From contig JASBUR010000026.1 in assembly GCA_030147805.1 (NCBI GenBank), positions 1-64,000 of the forward strand: a DNA stretch of 64,000 nt. The letters are read 5' to 3'. Position 1 is the first letter of the stretch; each line of letters starts with the position of its first letter. Of this stretch, positions 10,264 through 19,772 are shown piece after piece. Below the pieces are notes generated by a model. The model was not told the origin of the DNA and ran no database searches. It worked only from the letters and a program-made list of their open reading frames with translations. A program made the position numbers and the translations under genes. The DNA is from Sphingomonadaceae bacterium (GTDB lineage Bacteria; Pseudomonadota; Alphaproteobacteria; Sphingomonadales; Sphingomonadaceae).

Positions 10264-10338
10264 GTCCAATCCACATTCAAGGGATTCCCCTTTGGGTTGA
10301 TGCGTAATTCATAGGTTTCCGCGTGAGCGGAGGGCTAT

Positions 10339-10455
10339 GGATGGGTGTGAAGCGCTACGAGTTGAGCGAAGCGCAGGGGGCGCGGATTTCGCCCTTGCTA
10401 CCGGGCAAGGTGGGGGATCCCGGGCGCAGCGGGGCCGACAATCGCTTGTTCGTGA
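10339..10455 (+). pseudogene. IS5-family transposase, N-terminal fragment
   Basis: From ATG 10339 the frame reads [20 protein letters not shown] and continues to NRLFV, the conserved N-terminus of IS5/IS427 transposases. It is cut at about residue 39 by the left end of the IS3-family element. The downstream remainder is at 11693-11963, but roughly 150 residues between the two fragments are missing, so the insertion was accompanied by a deletion. Confidence 0.8.
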
Positions 10456-11692
10456 TGACCTGACCCCCTGTTTTTCCTCCATCTGCGAGTAGAGTCCGAC
10501 CCAGGGAGAGGGACGGATTTGATGAAGCGGAAGCGGTTTTCGGACGAGCAGATCATCGGCATTTTGAAGGAGGCCGATGCGGGGGCGGTGGTGCTGGATC
10601 TGTGCCGCAAGCACGGCATGTCGAGCGCGACGTTCTACGCATGGAAGTCGAAGTTTGGCGGGCTAGAGCTGAGCGAGGCGAAGCGGCTTCGTGCGCTCGA
10701 GGACGAGAATGCCAGGCTGAAGCGGTTGCTGGCCGATGATGCTCGACAACGCGGGGTTGAAAGACCTGCTGGGAAAAAAGTGGTGACGCCGGCTGCCAAG
10801 CGGCAGGCGGTCGAACATCTCCAGGCGGCGCACGGCATGAGCGAGCGCCGCGCGTGCGGCATCGTCGGCGCTGATCGCAAGTCGATGCGCTACCGTTCGA
10901 CGAGAGCCGATGATGGCGAGGTGCGCTCGCGGCTGCGCGATATCGCCCAGCAACGCCGGCGCTTTGGCTATCGGCGGCTGCACATCCTGCTGCGGCGTGA
11001 GGGCGTGGTGATCAACCGCAAGAAGACGCAGCGGCTCTACACCGAGGAAGGGCTGACGGTGCGCAAGCGCAAGAGTCGTCGGCGCGCCGTTGGCGCGCGG
11101 GCCGCGCCGCCGGTGGTGGCGCATCCCAACCAGCGGTGGAGCCTCAACTTCGTGCACGACCAGTTGGCGAGCGGCCGGCGCTTTCGCGTGCTGAACGTCG
11201 TCGATGACGTCACGCGCGAATGCCTGCTGGCGGTGGCGGACACCTCGATCTCGGGCAAGCGGGTCGCGCGAGCTTACCAATCTCATCGCCTGGCGTGGCA
11301 AGCCCGGCATGATCGCCAGCGACAACGGCACCGAGCTGACCTCGAACGCAGTGCTGTCGTGGTGCAGCGAGGCCAACATCGAGTGGCACTACATCGCGCC
11401 AGGCAAGCCGACGCAGAACGGCTATGTCGAGAGCTTCAACGGCCGCATGCGCGACGAGCTCTTGAACGAGACGCTCTTCCTGAGCCTCGACCAGGCGCGC
11501 GACAACGTTGCGGCCTGGGCCGACGACTACAATACCGAGCGGCCGCACTCGTCGCTCGGCTACCAGACCTCGGCCGTGCACGCGGCAGGGCTTAGGCTGG
11601 CCGCTTCGCGGCCGGTGGACAGCGTTGTCGACAACGGCGACAACAACGGTCGGTCTCTGGTTGCGGCTGGATGAAAGCAGGGGGTCAGGTCA
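10456..11692 (+). mobile_element. IS3-family element (probably IS407 group), degenerate
   Basis: Perfect 15-bp inverted ends TGACCTGACCCCCTG lie at 10456-10470 and, inverted, at 11678-11692, spanning 1,237 bp, a normal IS3 length. No target duplication is visible at the flanks (GTGA versus ATGC), which agrees with loss of adjacent IS5 DNA after insertion. The transposase is broken (see the pseudogene entry). The IS407-group assignment is from ends and protein style and was not searched. Confidence 0.85.
10519..11674 (+). pseudogene. IS3-family transposase OrfA/OrfB, frameshifted
   Basis: OrfA begins MMKRKRFSDEQIIGILKEADA with the HTH_Tnp_1 fold and leucine-zipper-like region. OrfB continues through the DDE domain and ends near 11674. 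Compared with intact relatives, about 2 nt are missing near 10738 (GCCGATGATGCTC). This places OrfA directly in the OrfB frame and bypasses the A6G slip site at 10774-10780. A second loss of about 2 nt near 11268-11272 shifts the frame before the second catalytic Asp. The later part, with SDNGTEL and GYVESFNGRMRDE, lies in frame 2 (11204-11674). The first catalytic Asp also appears changed to Asn (RWSLNFVHDQ, where WSLDFV is usual). The element should be inactive. Confidence 0.85.
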
Positions 11693-11963
11693 ATGCCCAA
11701 GGCCGTCCTCGCCGACCGGGTACGACGCCAACAGCTTGAGACAACATCTGGCGAAGATCGGCGCTGAAGCCGTCATCCCTTCCACGCGGTCGCGAAAGGC
11801 GCCGATCCCTCACGATCCGGTCATCTACAAACTGAGAAACCGCATCGAGCGATGCTTCAACAAGCTAAAGCACTTCCGACGCTTCGCCACCCGCTACGAT
11901 CGCATCCCCAGCCACTACACCGCCTTCATCCACCTCGCTGCCACCATGACCTGGATGCGCTGA
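11693..11963 (+). pseudogene. IS5-family transposase, C-terminal fragment
   Basis: The segment reads PKAVLADR and then, after a frame change near 11717-11722, YDANSLRQHLAKIGAEAVIP through NRIERCFNKLKHFRRFATRYDR to a TGA at 11961-11963. This is the DDE C-terminal end of an IS5/IS427 transposase, with the conserved RNRIERCFNKLKHF helix. The frame change (about 2 nt missing in GACCGGGTACGAC) shows further decay. It pairs with the N-terminal fragment at 10339-10455. Confidence 0.85.
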
Positions 11964-12032
11964 ATGTGGATTCGCCCTAGCTCGCAACGCCAGTTCATAT
12001 ATTCGCGTTGCAAACTCTGCGACGCGAGTGTA

Positions 12033-12048
12033 TGTTCAAACTTGAACA
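12033..12048. promoter_or_regulatory. Palindromic candidate operator upstream of EPS regulator
   Basis: TGTTCAAACTTGAACA has perfect 7-bp arms (TGTTCAA/TTGAACA) around a 2-bp centre. It lies 49 bp upstream of the MarR-type EPS regulator start, just inside the original DNA beyond the IS element. Size and symmetry suit a winged-helix dimer. Autoregulation and control of the downstream operon are inferred. Confidence 0.5.
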
Positions 12049-12096
12049 GTGAGCTGCGAACCTTTGCGCTCCTGACTCTGTATCGACGAGGCGGGT

Positions 12097-12495
12097 TTGA
12101 CGGGCAGGAGCGAAGCGCGAGAGGAGGACGCGCACTTTCGGGTGCTACGCCTTCTCGAAGCGCATCCGGATTTTAGCCAGCGCCAGATCGCGGAGGCGGC
12201 AGGTCTCAGTCTTGGTGGCGCGAATTACTGTCTGAAAGCGCTGATCGAAAAGGGATTGGTTAAAGTTTCAAACTTCCGCGCATCGCCGCAGAAAATGCGT
12301 TACGCTTACATCCTCACGCCGAGCGGCATGGTCGAAAAGGCAAATCTCACGCACCGTTTCCTGCGGCGAAAAATGCAGGAATTCGATGAGCTTAAAGCAG
12401 AAATCGAGGCGTTGAGAAGCGAGATGTCCACGCTGTCGGGTATGGATACTTATGTGGCGAAGGCTGGTGCCGTGCGGCCCGTCGACGTCGCCTAG
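12097..12495 (+). CDS. MarR-family EPS-associated transcriptional regulator
   Basis: The 132-residue product matches the EPS-associated MarR family (TIGR04176 type): a winged helix-turn-helix at about 14-72 (FSQRQIAEAAGLSLGGANYC, then the KMRYAYILTPSG wing) and a C-terminal coiled coil (about 84-118) for dimerisation. Members are typically found at the start of exopolysaccharide clusters. The start is TTG 12097, with no better ATG or GTG in frame. It is 18 bp upstream of the CDP-sugar reductase gene and may be first in the operon. A palindrome lies 49 bp upstream. Confidence 0.8.
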   Translation: MTGRSEAREEDAHFRVLRLLEAHPDFSQRQIAEAAGLSLGGANYCLKALIEKGLVKVSNFRASPQKMRYAYILTPSGMVEKANLTHRFLRRKMQEFDELKAEIEALRSEMSTLSGMDTYVAKAGAVRPVDVA

Positions 12496-12513
12496 TCTGC
12501 GCGGAACTTTCGA

Positions 12514-13494
12514 ATGTTTGAAGTGACGATTTCCAACCGGCGCCGATTCCACAGTGGCGGAACCACCTCGCTACTCGAAGCGGCACGGGCAGAAGGTATC
12601 ATGCTTGAGCATAGCTGCCGGACGGGCCGGTGCGGCGCTTGCAAAGCAATGGTGCTGTCAGGCGAAACGGTCGCGCTCCGCCACGAGGGTGGCCTGACCG
12701 ACGCCGAACATGATGCCGGACTCATTTTGACGTGCTGCCGAGCACCAGCCAGCGACTTGACGCTTGATGTAGAGGATCTTGGCCGCCTTGCCGCCGTGCG
12801 GGCGCGGATATTGCCTTGTCGGATTCAGAGCCTTGATCGCTTGTCGGGCGACATATTGCGCGTGGCGTTGCGAACGCCTCCTACGATGCGCCTGAACTAT
12901 GTGGCAGGACAATACGTCGATGTTATCGCTGGCTCTTTGAAGCGTAGCTATTCGATCGCCAACGGCGAGCGCGCGGATGCGAGTATCGAGCTGCTTATTC
13001 GACGCTACGATGGCGGCGCTATGAGCCGCTACTGGTTCGATGAAGCGAAGGTGAATGATTTGCTTCGCATCGAAGGGCCATTGGGCACATTCCATCTTCG
13101 CGCGCCTCACCCGCCTCATCTGGTCTTCCTCGCTACCGGAACAGGGATTGCTCCCGTTCGGGCTATGCTCCACGAGATAGCAACGTCGGGGGTGGGCAGC
13201 AGCCCACGCATGAGTGTTTATTGGGGCAATCGGTATGAGGCAGATCTGTGCTGGGAGCCGCCGGCGGGTCTGGATTTAGACTTTCATCCCGTGCTGTCGC
13301 GTGGCGCTGGATCATGGCGTGGACGACGTGGCCATGTGCAGGACCTTCTTTGCGAAGATGTCGACGACATGCGGGAAATTGTCGTCTACGCCTGCGGATC
13401 GCCAGCAATGATTGAAAGCGCCCGCGAACAGCTCGTTAGCCGAGGGCTTCGCCGCAACCGCTTTTTTGCCGACGCCTTCGTGGCTTCGAACTGA
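12514..13494 (+). CDS. ddhD: CDP-6-deoxy-delta-3,4-glucoseen reductase (E3)
   Basis: This 326-residue flavo-iron-sulfur protein passes NADH electrons to the RfbH dehydratase during C3 deoxygenation of CDP-4-keto-6-deoxyglucose. An N-terminal plant-type [2Fe-2S] ferredoxin domain has Cys35, Cys40, Cys43 and Cys74. An FR-type FAD domain follows (RSYSIAN around 145-151). The C-terminal NAD(P)-binding domain contains [15 protein letters not shown] and [11 protein letters not shown]. The gene order ddhD-rfbF-rfbG-rfbH is that of Yersinia and Salmonella dideoxyhexose loci. It is separated from rfbF by 10 bp. Confidence 0.9.
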   Translation: MFEVTISNRRRFHSGGTTSLLEAARAEGIMLEHSCRTGRCGACKAMVLSGETVALRHEGGLTDAEHDAGLILTCCRAPASDLTLDVEDLGRLAAVRARILPCRIQSLDRLSGDILRVALRTPPTMRLNYVAGQYVDVIAGSLKRSYSIANGERADASIELLIRRYDGGAMSRYWFDEAKVNDLLRIEGPLGTFHLRAPHPPHLVFLATGTGIAPVRAMLHEIATSGVGSSPRMSVYWGNRYEADLCWEPPAGLDLDFHPVLSRGAGSWRGRRGHVQDLLCEDVDDMREIVVYACGSPAMIESAREQLVSRGLRRNRFFADAFVASN

Positions 13495-13504
13495 GGAAAA
13501 AACG

Positions 13505-14281
13505 ATGAAAGCTGTCATTCTGGCGGGCGGTTTGGGCACCCGCCTCAGTGAGGAAACCGCACTTCGTCCTAAGCCGATGGTCGAGATTGGGGGTAAGCCA
13601 ATCCTCTGGCACATCATGAAGCTGTATGCCGCACATGGCGTGAACGACTTCATCATCTGCTGCGGTTACAAGGGGTACGTTATAAAAGAGTATTTCGCGA
13701 ACTACTTCCTTCACATGTCGGACGTCACCTTCGATATGCGCGAGAACCGCATGCACGTTCATCATCGTCGCGCCGAGCCATGGAAGGTCACGCTCGTCGA
13801 CACTGGCGACAATTCAATGACAGGCGGGCGCATCCGGCGTGTCGCGAAACATGTCGAAGATGACGAAGCTTTCTTCCTTACTTATGGCGATGGCCTTGCC
13901 GACGTCGACATTACGGCGACGCTTGCGTTCCACCGCTCCCACGGCAAGGCTGCGACATTGACCGCCACCTATCCTCCGGGCCGTTTTGGTGCGCTCGACC
14001 TCGATCATGGCATGGTTCGCAGCTTTAAAGAAAAGCCTGCGGGCGACGGCGCAATGATCAATGGCGGCTTCTTCGTGCTGTCTCCGTCAGTGATTTCGCG
14101 GATCGAAGATGATTCGACGATCTGGGAACAGGAGCCGCTTGCGGGTTTGGCTGCGGATGGCGAGCTGATGGCCTATTCGCACGAGGGCTTCTGGCAGCCA
14201 ATGGATACGCTCCGCGACAAAATTCACCTCGAAGCCCTGTGGGATAGCGGCGATGCACCCTGGAAGGTTTGGCAGGGATGA
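13505..14281 (+). CDS. rfbF: Glucose-1-phosphate cytidylyltransferase
   Basis: The 258-residue enzyme makes CDP-glucose from glucose-1-phosphate and CTP, the entry step of CDP-dideoxyhexose synthesis. The N-terminal pyrophosphorylase signature is [19 protein letters not shown] (about 8-26), and [14 protein letters not shown] carries the metal-binding Asp. An open frame extends 31 codons upstream into ddhD, but ATG 13505 gives the canonical MKAVILAGG start. Its stop overlaps the next start as ATGA. Confidence 0.95.
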   Translation: MKAVILAGGLGTRLSEETALRPKPMVEIGGKPILWHIMKLYAAHGVNDFIICCGYKGYVIKEYFANYFLHMSDVTFDMRENRMHVHHRRAEPWKVTLVDTGDNSMTGGRIRRVAKHVEDDEAFFLTYGDGLADVDITATLAFHRSHGKAATLTATYPPGRFGALDLDHGMVRSFKEKPAGDGAMINGGFFVLSPSVISRIEDDSTIWEQEPLAGLAADGELMAYSHEGFWQPMDTLRDKIHLEALWDSGDAPWKVWQG

Positions 14282-15339
14282 TAGGCAGCGATTTCTGGCA
14301 AGGGCGCCGCGTCTTCCTCACCGGCCACACAGGGTTCAAGGGAAGTTGGCTGTCGATCTGGTTGGCCGATTTGGGCGCGGAGGTGCACGGCTACGCCCTG
14401 GCACCAGTTGCGCCAAGCCTGTTCGAGGCGGCGCGAGTCGGAGAACGTCTTCATTCGATCATCGGCGACGTGCGCGATCTGAGTGCGCTGTCGAGTGCGA
14501 TGCAGGCGGCGCGTCCAGATGTCGTCATTCACATGGCGGCACAGCCGCTTGTGCGGCAGTCCTATCGCGAACCGGTCGAGACCTTTGCGACCAACGTGAT
14601 GGGCACGGTTAATGTGCTCGAGAGCGCGCGACGAGCGGGCGCGAAGGCTGTGGTCAATGTGACCACGGACAAATGCTACGAGAATCGCGAGTGGGTCTGG
14701 GGCTACCGCGAAGACGAGCCGATGGGAGGCTACGACCCTTACAGTGCCAGTAAGGGATGTGCAGAGCTCGCGACCGCAGCTTATCGCCGGTCCTTCACCG
14801 ACGGCCCGCTGATCGCTTCGGCGCGCGCCGGCAATGTCATCGGCGGCGGTGACTGGGCACCTGATCGCCTGGTGCCCGACATCTTGCGGGCTTTCGAGTG
14901 CGGGAAGCCGGTTACCATTCGAAACCCCGCGTCGGTCCGCCCATGGCAGCACGTGCTCGAGCCGCTCTCCGGCTATCTGCTCCTCGCGGAACGTTTGCAC
15001 TCTGATGGGCCCTCCTTCGCCGAAGCCTGGAATTTCGGCCCGAACGACGCCGATGCGCGACCGGTCGACTGGATCGTGCGGCGCTTGGCCGAGCGGTGGG
15101 GGGCGGGCGCGTCGTCGGAGGTCGACAGCGGGCCGCATCCGCACGAGGCAAATTACCTTAAGCTCGACATCTCGAAAGCGGCAGGGCGCCTTGACTGGCG
15201 CCCGCGCTGGTCACTGGACACTGCGCTGGATCGCATCGTCGAGTGGCACAAAGCCTGGCTCGACAATAGCGACATGCAAGAAGTCTGTCGGCAGCAGATC
15301 ACGTCATTTATGATGGAATCGAACGGAAAGACGCAATGA
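14278..15339 (+). CDS. rfbG: CDP-glucose 4,6-dehydratase
   Basis: The 353-residue extended SDR enzyme converts CDP-glucose to CDP-4-keto-6-deoxyglucose. The NAD-binding motif TGHTGFKG is at 15-22, the catalytic TTDK at 129-132 and YSASK at 155-159. The HxxE/WVWGYRE region is typical of this dehydratase. ATG 14278 overlaps the rfbF stop by 4 nt, and the gene itself overlaps rfbH by 4 nt, so it is translationally coupled on both sides. Confidence 0.95.
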   Translation: MIGSDFWQGRRVFLTGHTGFKGSWLSIWLADLGAEVHGYALAPVAPSLFEAARVGERLHSIIGDVRDLSALSSAMQAARPDVVIHMAAQPLVRQSYREPVETFATNVMGTVNVLESARRAGAKAVVNVTTDKCYENREWVWGYREDEPMGGYDPYSASKGCAELATAAYRRSFTDGPLIASARAGNVIGGGDWAPDRLVPDILRAFECGKPVTIRNPASVRPWQHVLEPLSGYLLLAERLHSDGPSFAEAWNFGPNDADARPVDWIVRRLAERWGAGASSEVDSGPHPHEANYLKLDISKAAGRLDWRPRWSLDTALDRIVEWHKAWLDNSDMQEVCRQQITSFMMESNGKTQ

Positions 15340-16652
15340 GCACTGAACAACAGCTGCGGTCGGAGATCGCCGGTCTCGTCGAACGCTTTGCCGAGCTCTC
15401 GCTCGCGCCTAAGAGCTTCGTGCCGGGTGAAACCCCTGTACCGGTTTCGGGAAAGGTTCTCGGAGCCTCCGAACTGAAGGCGATGGTCGAAGCATCACTC
15501 GATGGCTGGCTGACGACTGGCCGGTTCAACGACGAGTTTGAATCGAAGCTCGCGAAGTTCATCGGCGTCGAGTATCTCATCACGGTCAATTCGGGTTCGT
15601 CGGCGAATCTTGTTGCATTTTCGACCCTCACCTCGCCTCGCCTCGGCGCGCGCGCGATCCGACCGGGCGACGAGGTTATCGGTGTGGCTGCCGGATTTCC
15701 GACTACCGTCAATCCAATCATCCAGTGCGGAGCCGTTCCGGTATTCGTCGACGTGGAGATCGGCAACTATAATATCGATCCTGCCCTGATTGAGGCAGCG
15801 ATCACGCCAAAGACCAAGGCGATCATGCTCGCGCACACGCTGGGCAATCCCTACAATCTCGATGTCATAACCGCCCTTTGTCGCCAATATGGGCTTTGGC
15901 TGGTTGAGGACTGCTGCGATGCGCTGGGCTCGACCTACGGCGGCAAGATGGTCGGCACGTTCGGCGATATCGGCACAATGAGCTTCTATCCCGCGCACCA
16001 CATCACCATGGGCGAGGGCGGTGCGGTCTTCACAAACAATTCTGAGTTGAAGCTGATCGCGGAATCTTTCCGAGATTGGGGTCGCGATTGCTATTGCAAG
16101 CCGGGCGTCGACAACACCTGCGGCAAGCGCTTCTGTTGGAAACTCGGGCAACTGCCCGAGGGCTATGATCACAAGTATACCTACACCCACCTCGGTTATA
16201 ATCTGAAGATCACCGACATGCAGGCGGCCTGCGGGGTTGCTCAACTCGATCGTGCCGAAAATCTCATTGCAGCGCGCCGTCGAAACTTCGCTTGGCTGAA
16301 GGCGCGGCTAGCCAATGCGCAGGACTTTCTGATCCTGCCTGAGGCGACCCCGAAGTCCGACCCGTCTTGGTTCGGCTTTCCGATCACGATCAAGCCTGCT
16401 GCGGGCATTCGGCGTGTCGATCTGCTGAATTACCTCGATCAGGCGAAGGTCGGGACGCGTCTGGTTTTTGCAGGCAACCTGATCCGCCAGCCATACATGA
16501 TCGGTCGAAATTATCGGGTGAGCGGCGAGCTGACGCAGACAGACATCGTCATGAATGATACTTTTTGGCTTGGCACCTTCCCGGGCCTCGACGAAGAGCG
16601 GCTCGAGTATGTTGCATCCACTCTTGAGACGTTCCTCGGCATCGGATTCTAG
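15336..16652 (+). CDS. rfbH: CDP-4-keto-6-deoxyglucose 3-dehydrase (E1)
   Basis: The 438-residue PMP-dependent, [2Fe-2S] dehydrase works with the ddhD reductase to remove the C3 hydroxyl and give CDP-4-keto-3,6-dideoxyglucose. It belongs to the DegT/AHBA aminotransferase fold, but the PLP lysine is replaced by His at about 220 ([14 protein letters not shown]), the diagnostic change of RfbH/E1. A Cys-rich insertion follows ([17 protein letters not shown]) and holds the iron-sulfur cluster. It is the last gene before a 162-bp gap and the branched-sugar module. Confidence 0.95.
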   Translation: MSTEQQLRSEIAGLVERFAELSLAPKSFVPGETPVPVSGKVLGASELKAMVEASLDGWLTTGRFNDEFESKLAKFIGVEYLITVNSGSSANLVAFSTLTSPRLGARAIRPGDEVIGVAAGFPTTVNPIIQCGAVPVFVDVEIGNYNIDPALIEAAITPKTKAIMLAHTLGNPYNLDVITALCRQYGLWLVEDCCDALGSTYGGKMVGTFGDIGTMSFYPAHHITMGEGGAVFTNNSELKLIAESFRDWGRDCYCKPGVDNTCGKRFCWKLGQLPEGYDHKYTYTHLGYNLKITDMQAACGVAQLDRAENLIAARRRNFAWLKARLANAQDFLILPEATPKSDPSWFGFPITIKPAAGIRRVDLLNYLDQAKVGTRLVFAGNLIRQPYMIGRNYRVSGELTQTDIVMNDTFWLGTFPGLDEERLEYVASTLETFLGIGF

Positions 16653-16814
16653 GCTTAGCCCCATAACACTTTATGTCTTGAAGTGGTATATTTTGCCCGC
16701 TTGACCTATGCTGGCGCTACTTTGGAACGGCAGCGGAACTTGTTGTTCCTCACTCTCGGACAGGCGTAGCGGATAAATCGCCGGGCTCTACCGAGAAAGT
16801 CGAAAGAGGCAGTC

Positions 16815-17717
16815 ATGAGCAAATTGCGAGCCGTCGTGCTTGGAAGCGGAAACATTGGGACTGATCTTGCCATCAAGCTGATGCGCTCGCCCTGGCTGGA
16901 ATGCAGGGGCCTGGTTGGACGAAGTCTGACGTCCGCCGGTCTCGCCAAGGCGCAGTCGCTTGGAATTCCCGTCTCGGCGAACGGCATCGCCTTCATTGAG
17001 AACCATCCGGACAGCTGCGACGTCGTCTTTGACGCGACATCCGCCGCTTCGCATCATGAGCATGCACCCGTGCTGGAACGCATGGGCAAGCTGGTGATCG
17101 ATCTGACCCCAGCGAAGATCGGACCGCTTTGCGTCCCATCGGTCAATCTGAACGATTGTCTCGAAGCGCCGAACGTCAACATGGTGACATGCGGCGGGCA
17201 GGCGTCGTCGCCGATCGCCTATGCGCTTGGCCAAACGCATGATGACATCGAATATATCGAAGTGGTTTCCAGCATTGCGTCTCGCTCGGCGGGGCCCGCT
17301 ACGCGACGCAACCTTGACGAATATATCCATACCACGGAAGCGGCTTTGAAGAAGTTTTCAGGCGCGCAGAATGCCAAGGCCATTCTCAATCTCAACCCGG
17401 CTGTTCCTTGCATCAACATGCAGACGACGGTCTTCGCCAAGACGCCGAACCCCGACATCGAGGCGTTCACCAGCGCGCTTAACAAGATCGTCGCTGAGAT
17501 TCAGGCGTATATCCCGGGTTACGAGATCATTCTCCAGCCGCGGCTCGACAATGGTCGAATCGCGACAATGGTTCGCGTCATAGGCCGGGGCGACTTCCTG
17601 CCGGCCTATGCGGGCAATCTCGACATCATTAACTGTGCAGCGATCGCGGTCGCGGAGGGCTATGCCCAGCGCCGTATCGTCGATGCCGACTCCCCCAAGC
17701 TGCGAGTGGTGCAATGA
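16815..17717 (+). CDS. Acylating acetaldehyde dehydrogenase (DmpF/MhpF-like)
   Basis: The 300-residue protein fits CoA-acylating acetaldehyde dehydrogenase: Rossmann motif GSGNIGTDLAIK (10-21) and catalytic Cys126 in NMVTCGGQA. It also keeps the LNPAVPCINMQTTVFA segment. These enzymes interconvert acetyl-CoA and acetaldehyde, normally channelling to a partner aldolase in meta-cleavage pathways. Here the partner (next gene) overlaps by 4 nt, but the surroundings are CDP-sugar genes, not catabolism. I infer it runs reductively to supply an aldehyde for sugar-branch synthesis. The start is ATG 16815 after GAAAGAGGC. The role is uncertain; the family is firm. Confidence 0.85.
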   Translation: MSKLRAVVLGSGNIGTDLAIKLMRSPWLECRGLVGRSLTSAGLAKAQSLGIPVSANGIAFIENHPDSCDVVFDATSAASHHEHAPVLERMGKLVIDLTPAKIGPLCVPSVNLNDCLEAPNVNMVTCGGQASSPIAYALGQTHDDIEYIEVVSSIASRSAGPATRRNLDEYIHTTEAALKKFSGAQNAKAILNLNPAVPCINMQTTVFAKTPNPDIEAFTSALNKIVAEIQAYIPGYEIILQPRLDNGRIATMVRVIGRGDFLPAYAGNLDIINCAAIAVAEGYAQRRIVDADSPKLRVVQ

Positions 17718-18736
17718 CAATCAAGCCCAACATCCTGATCAGCGATCCGTCACTTCGCGACGGGAATCATGCGGTCCGCCACCAGCTCACCGCGTCGCAA
17801 ATTGAGCGCTATTGCAGGCTGGCAGATGCTGCCGGCGTGCCGATAGTCGAAGTCGGCCACGGTAATGGCATCGGCGCGTCGTCGCTGCAGCTCGGCCTTG
17901 CGGCGGCGAACGATCATCAAATTCTGAGCGCCGCCCGATCTGCTCTCAAGCGAAGCCTGCTTGGTATCCACATCATCCCCGGCTTTGCGACAGTCGACAA
18001 GGATCTCAAGCCTGCGCTGGACGCCGGCGTGGATGTATTTCGCGTTGCCGCGCACTGCACCGAGGCCGACCTGACCGAGCGCTTCATCAATTTTGCGCGC
18101 AACAACGGCAAAACGGCCTACGGCGTACTGATGATGTCGCACATGGCATCCCCCGCCGTCCTGCTCGAGGAAGCGCGCAAAATGGAAGCTTATGGCGCCG
18201 AGACGCTGATCATCATGGATTCGGCGGGCCATTATTTACCGAACGATGTGCGTGAGCGCATCGAGACCCTCGTCGGCGGGCTCGGGATACCCGTTGGCTT
18301 CCACGCTCACAACAACCTCGGCTGCGCCATTGCGAACTCGATCACTGCGGTCGACGCGGGAGCTACGGTGCTCGACGGCTGCGCGCGGGGCTTCGGCGCC
18401 GGCGCTGGCAACGCTCAGCTTGAGGTGCTTATCGCTGTTCTGCAAAAGCTCGGATACGAGACCGGTATCGACCTCTACGGCGTCCTTGATCTGGCGGATT
18501 TTGCCGAAAAGGAGTTGATGGACGTGGTACCGACAATCTCGTCAACGAGCATCGTCAGTGGTCTGTCGGGTGTGTTCTCAGGCTTCCTCAAGCCCGCGAC
18601 CCGCATCGCTGAGGAATATGGGGTCGATGCTCGCGACATCTTCTTCGAGCTGGGACGGCGCGGTGTCGTAGCGGGACAAGAAGATCTCATCCTCGAAGTC
18701 GCCCAGGAGCTTGCGCGCGACAAGCAGGTAGCTTGA
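17714..18736 (+). CDS. 4-hydroxy-2-oxovalerate aldolase-like (DmpG/MhpE, DRE-TIM)
   Basis: The 340-residue DRE-TIM barrel aldolase has the signature DPSLRDGNHA (11-20; Arg15, Asp16, catalytic His19) and the metal site HAHNNLG (about 197-203). The C-terminal helical DmpG domain, which contacts the dehydrogenase, is present. The family reversibly joins pyruvate with an aldehyde to give a 4-hydroxy-2-oxo acid. It overlaps its dehydrogenase partner by 4 nt, as in dmpFG/mhpFE. In a polysaccharide locus the condensation direction is plausible and would give a 2-oxo acid donor for the ThDP enzyme downstream. The direction and aldehyde used are inferred. Confidence 0.85.
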   Translation: MTIKPNILISDPSLRDGNHAVRHQLTASQIERYCRLADAAGVPIVEVGHGNGIGASSLQLGLAAANDHQILSAARSALKRSLLGIHIIPGFATVDKDLKPALDAGVDVFRVAAHCTEADLTERFINFARNNGKTAYGVLMMSHMASPAVLLEEARKMEAYGAETLIIMDSAGHYLPNDVRERIETLVGGLGIPVGFHAHNNLGCAIANSITAVDAGATVLDGCARGFGAGAGNAQLEVLIAVLQKLGYETGIDLYGVLDLADFAEKELMDVVPTISSTSIVSGLSGVFSGFLKPATRIAEEYGVDARDIFFELGRRGVVAGQEDLILEVAQELARDKQVA

Positions 18737-18737
18737 A

Positions 18738-19772
18738 GTGAACGTACGGGGGAAAGCACTCTATCGCGATTGCCAGCGATCAGTCGAGGCAAGCGGCACG
18801 GAGGGCCTCGCGGCGCTTCGCGAGAGCCACCTCGTTGTCGCAGGCGGCACCGGCTTCGTCGGATCTTGGCTCACCACCATGATCGCGTATCTCAATGACG
18901 AGTATGGCTTTCGCACGCGTGTAACGAGCATCTCGCGCCGAGCGGCGGGCTTTGCGCGGCTCGTCGAGGTTCTCGGTGAACGAAGCGATGTGCAGCATAT
19001 TGCCTGCGATGTGCGCCAACTGGTCGATCTGCCAGCCGATTCGACTTGGGTTGTGAATGCCGCTGCCAATCCTGACGCCCGCCAACACGCGTCGAGCCCG
19101 ATCGAAACGGCGGCTGTCATTGCGGAGGGAACCGCGCGAGTGCTGGCGGTCGCGGAGCGCGTGGTCGGGCTGCGGAACGTTTTGCATCTGAGCTCGGGCC
19201 TGGTTGCAGCGACCGGACAGGTCGGCCCCTCGACACCGACCAGCATCTATGTCGCAGCGAAACACTATAGCGAGGCGCTCGCTGCTGCCTATCGGAGCCA
19301 AGCAAGACTTCCTGTGGTGGTGTCGCGCCCATTTACCTTCTTCGGACCATTTCAAGATATGAAGGCCCCTTGGGCGGCCAATAACTTCGTTCATGCGGCA
19401 CTCAACGGCTTGCCGTTGAAAATCTTGGGCAATGGCAAGTCGGCACGCGCCTACATGTATGGAAGCGACATGGCAGTCCTTGCTTTGCTGCAGCTTGTGG
19501 GTGGGCGCAACGGCGAGGTTTACGACCTCGGTGGACGCGAGGTTCTTACGACGCGCGAACTCGCCGATATCGTCATCAAACAAGTCGGACGTCCGCTCGA
19601 AGTGCGCATCAATACAATGAGCCGTGACGACGGTGTGTCGCGTCTGGTCCCGCATTTAGAGCCATCCTTGCGCGAGTTCCAATATGAGGCGGCCTTCTCG
19701 CCCTCGGAGGCTATTGGCTCCACGATCGCTTGGTTGGAGAATAATCGGGCATGGCTGGATCGCGCCATCTAA
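18738..19772 (+). CDS. NAD(P)-dependent epimerase/dehydratase, sugar-modifying SDR
   Basis: The 344-residue extended SDR has an NAD motif GGTGFVGSW (about 36-44) after a 30-residue N-terminal lead, Ser in HLSSG, and YVAAKHYSE as the YxxxK site. It also has the RPFTFFGP segment seen in nucleotide-sugar enzymes. It could be the C-branch reductase (YerF-like role) or an epimerase acting on the CDP-sugar; I cannot tell which. It starts at GTG 18738, one base after the aldolase stop, and overlaps the next gene by 22 bp. Confidence 0.7.
   Translation: MNVRGKALYRDCQRSVEASGTEGLAALRESHLVVAGGTGFVGSWLTTMIAYLNDEYGFRTRVTSISRRAAGFARLVEVLGERSDVQHIACDVRQLVDLPADSTWVVNAAANPDARQHASSPIETAAVIAEGTARVLAVAERVVGLRNVLHLSSGLVAATGQVGPSTPTSIYVAAKHYSEALAAAYRSQARLPVVVSRPFTFFGPFQDMKAPWAANNFVHAALNGLPLKILGNGKSARAYMYGSDMAVLALLQLVGGRNGEVYDLGGREVLTTRELADIVIKQVGRPLEVRINTMSRDDGVSRLVPHLEPSLREFQYEAAFSPSEAIGSTIAWLENNRAWLDRAI

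Larger units (their letters stand above)
10260..11980. mobile_element. IS5-family element (IS427-like), disrupted by an IS3-family element
   Basis: Inverted ends GTCCAATCCACATTCA (from 10264) and GGCGAATCCACATTCA (complement of 11961-11976) match at 14 of 16 positions. CTAG flanks both sides (10260-10263 and 11977-11980), the target duplication expected for IS427-type IS5 elements. Only the two ends of its transposase remain; an IS3-family element occupies 10456-11692 and the central part of the IS5 gene is gone. The remnant is immobile on its own. It sits between the wzz-like gene and the EPS regulator. Confidence 0.85.

Noticed and set aside
16735-16749. GGAAC-TTGTT-GTTCC inverted repeat in the rfbH-downstream gap
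   Set aside because: Five-bp arms are too short to claim an operator or terminator; no T-run follows.
16815-18736. Interpretation as part of an aromatic meta-cleavage pathway
   Set aside because: No dioxygenase, hydrolase or hydratase genes are near; the pair is between rfbH and a ThDP enzyme in overlapping sugar genes.
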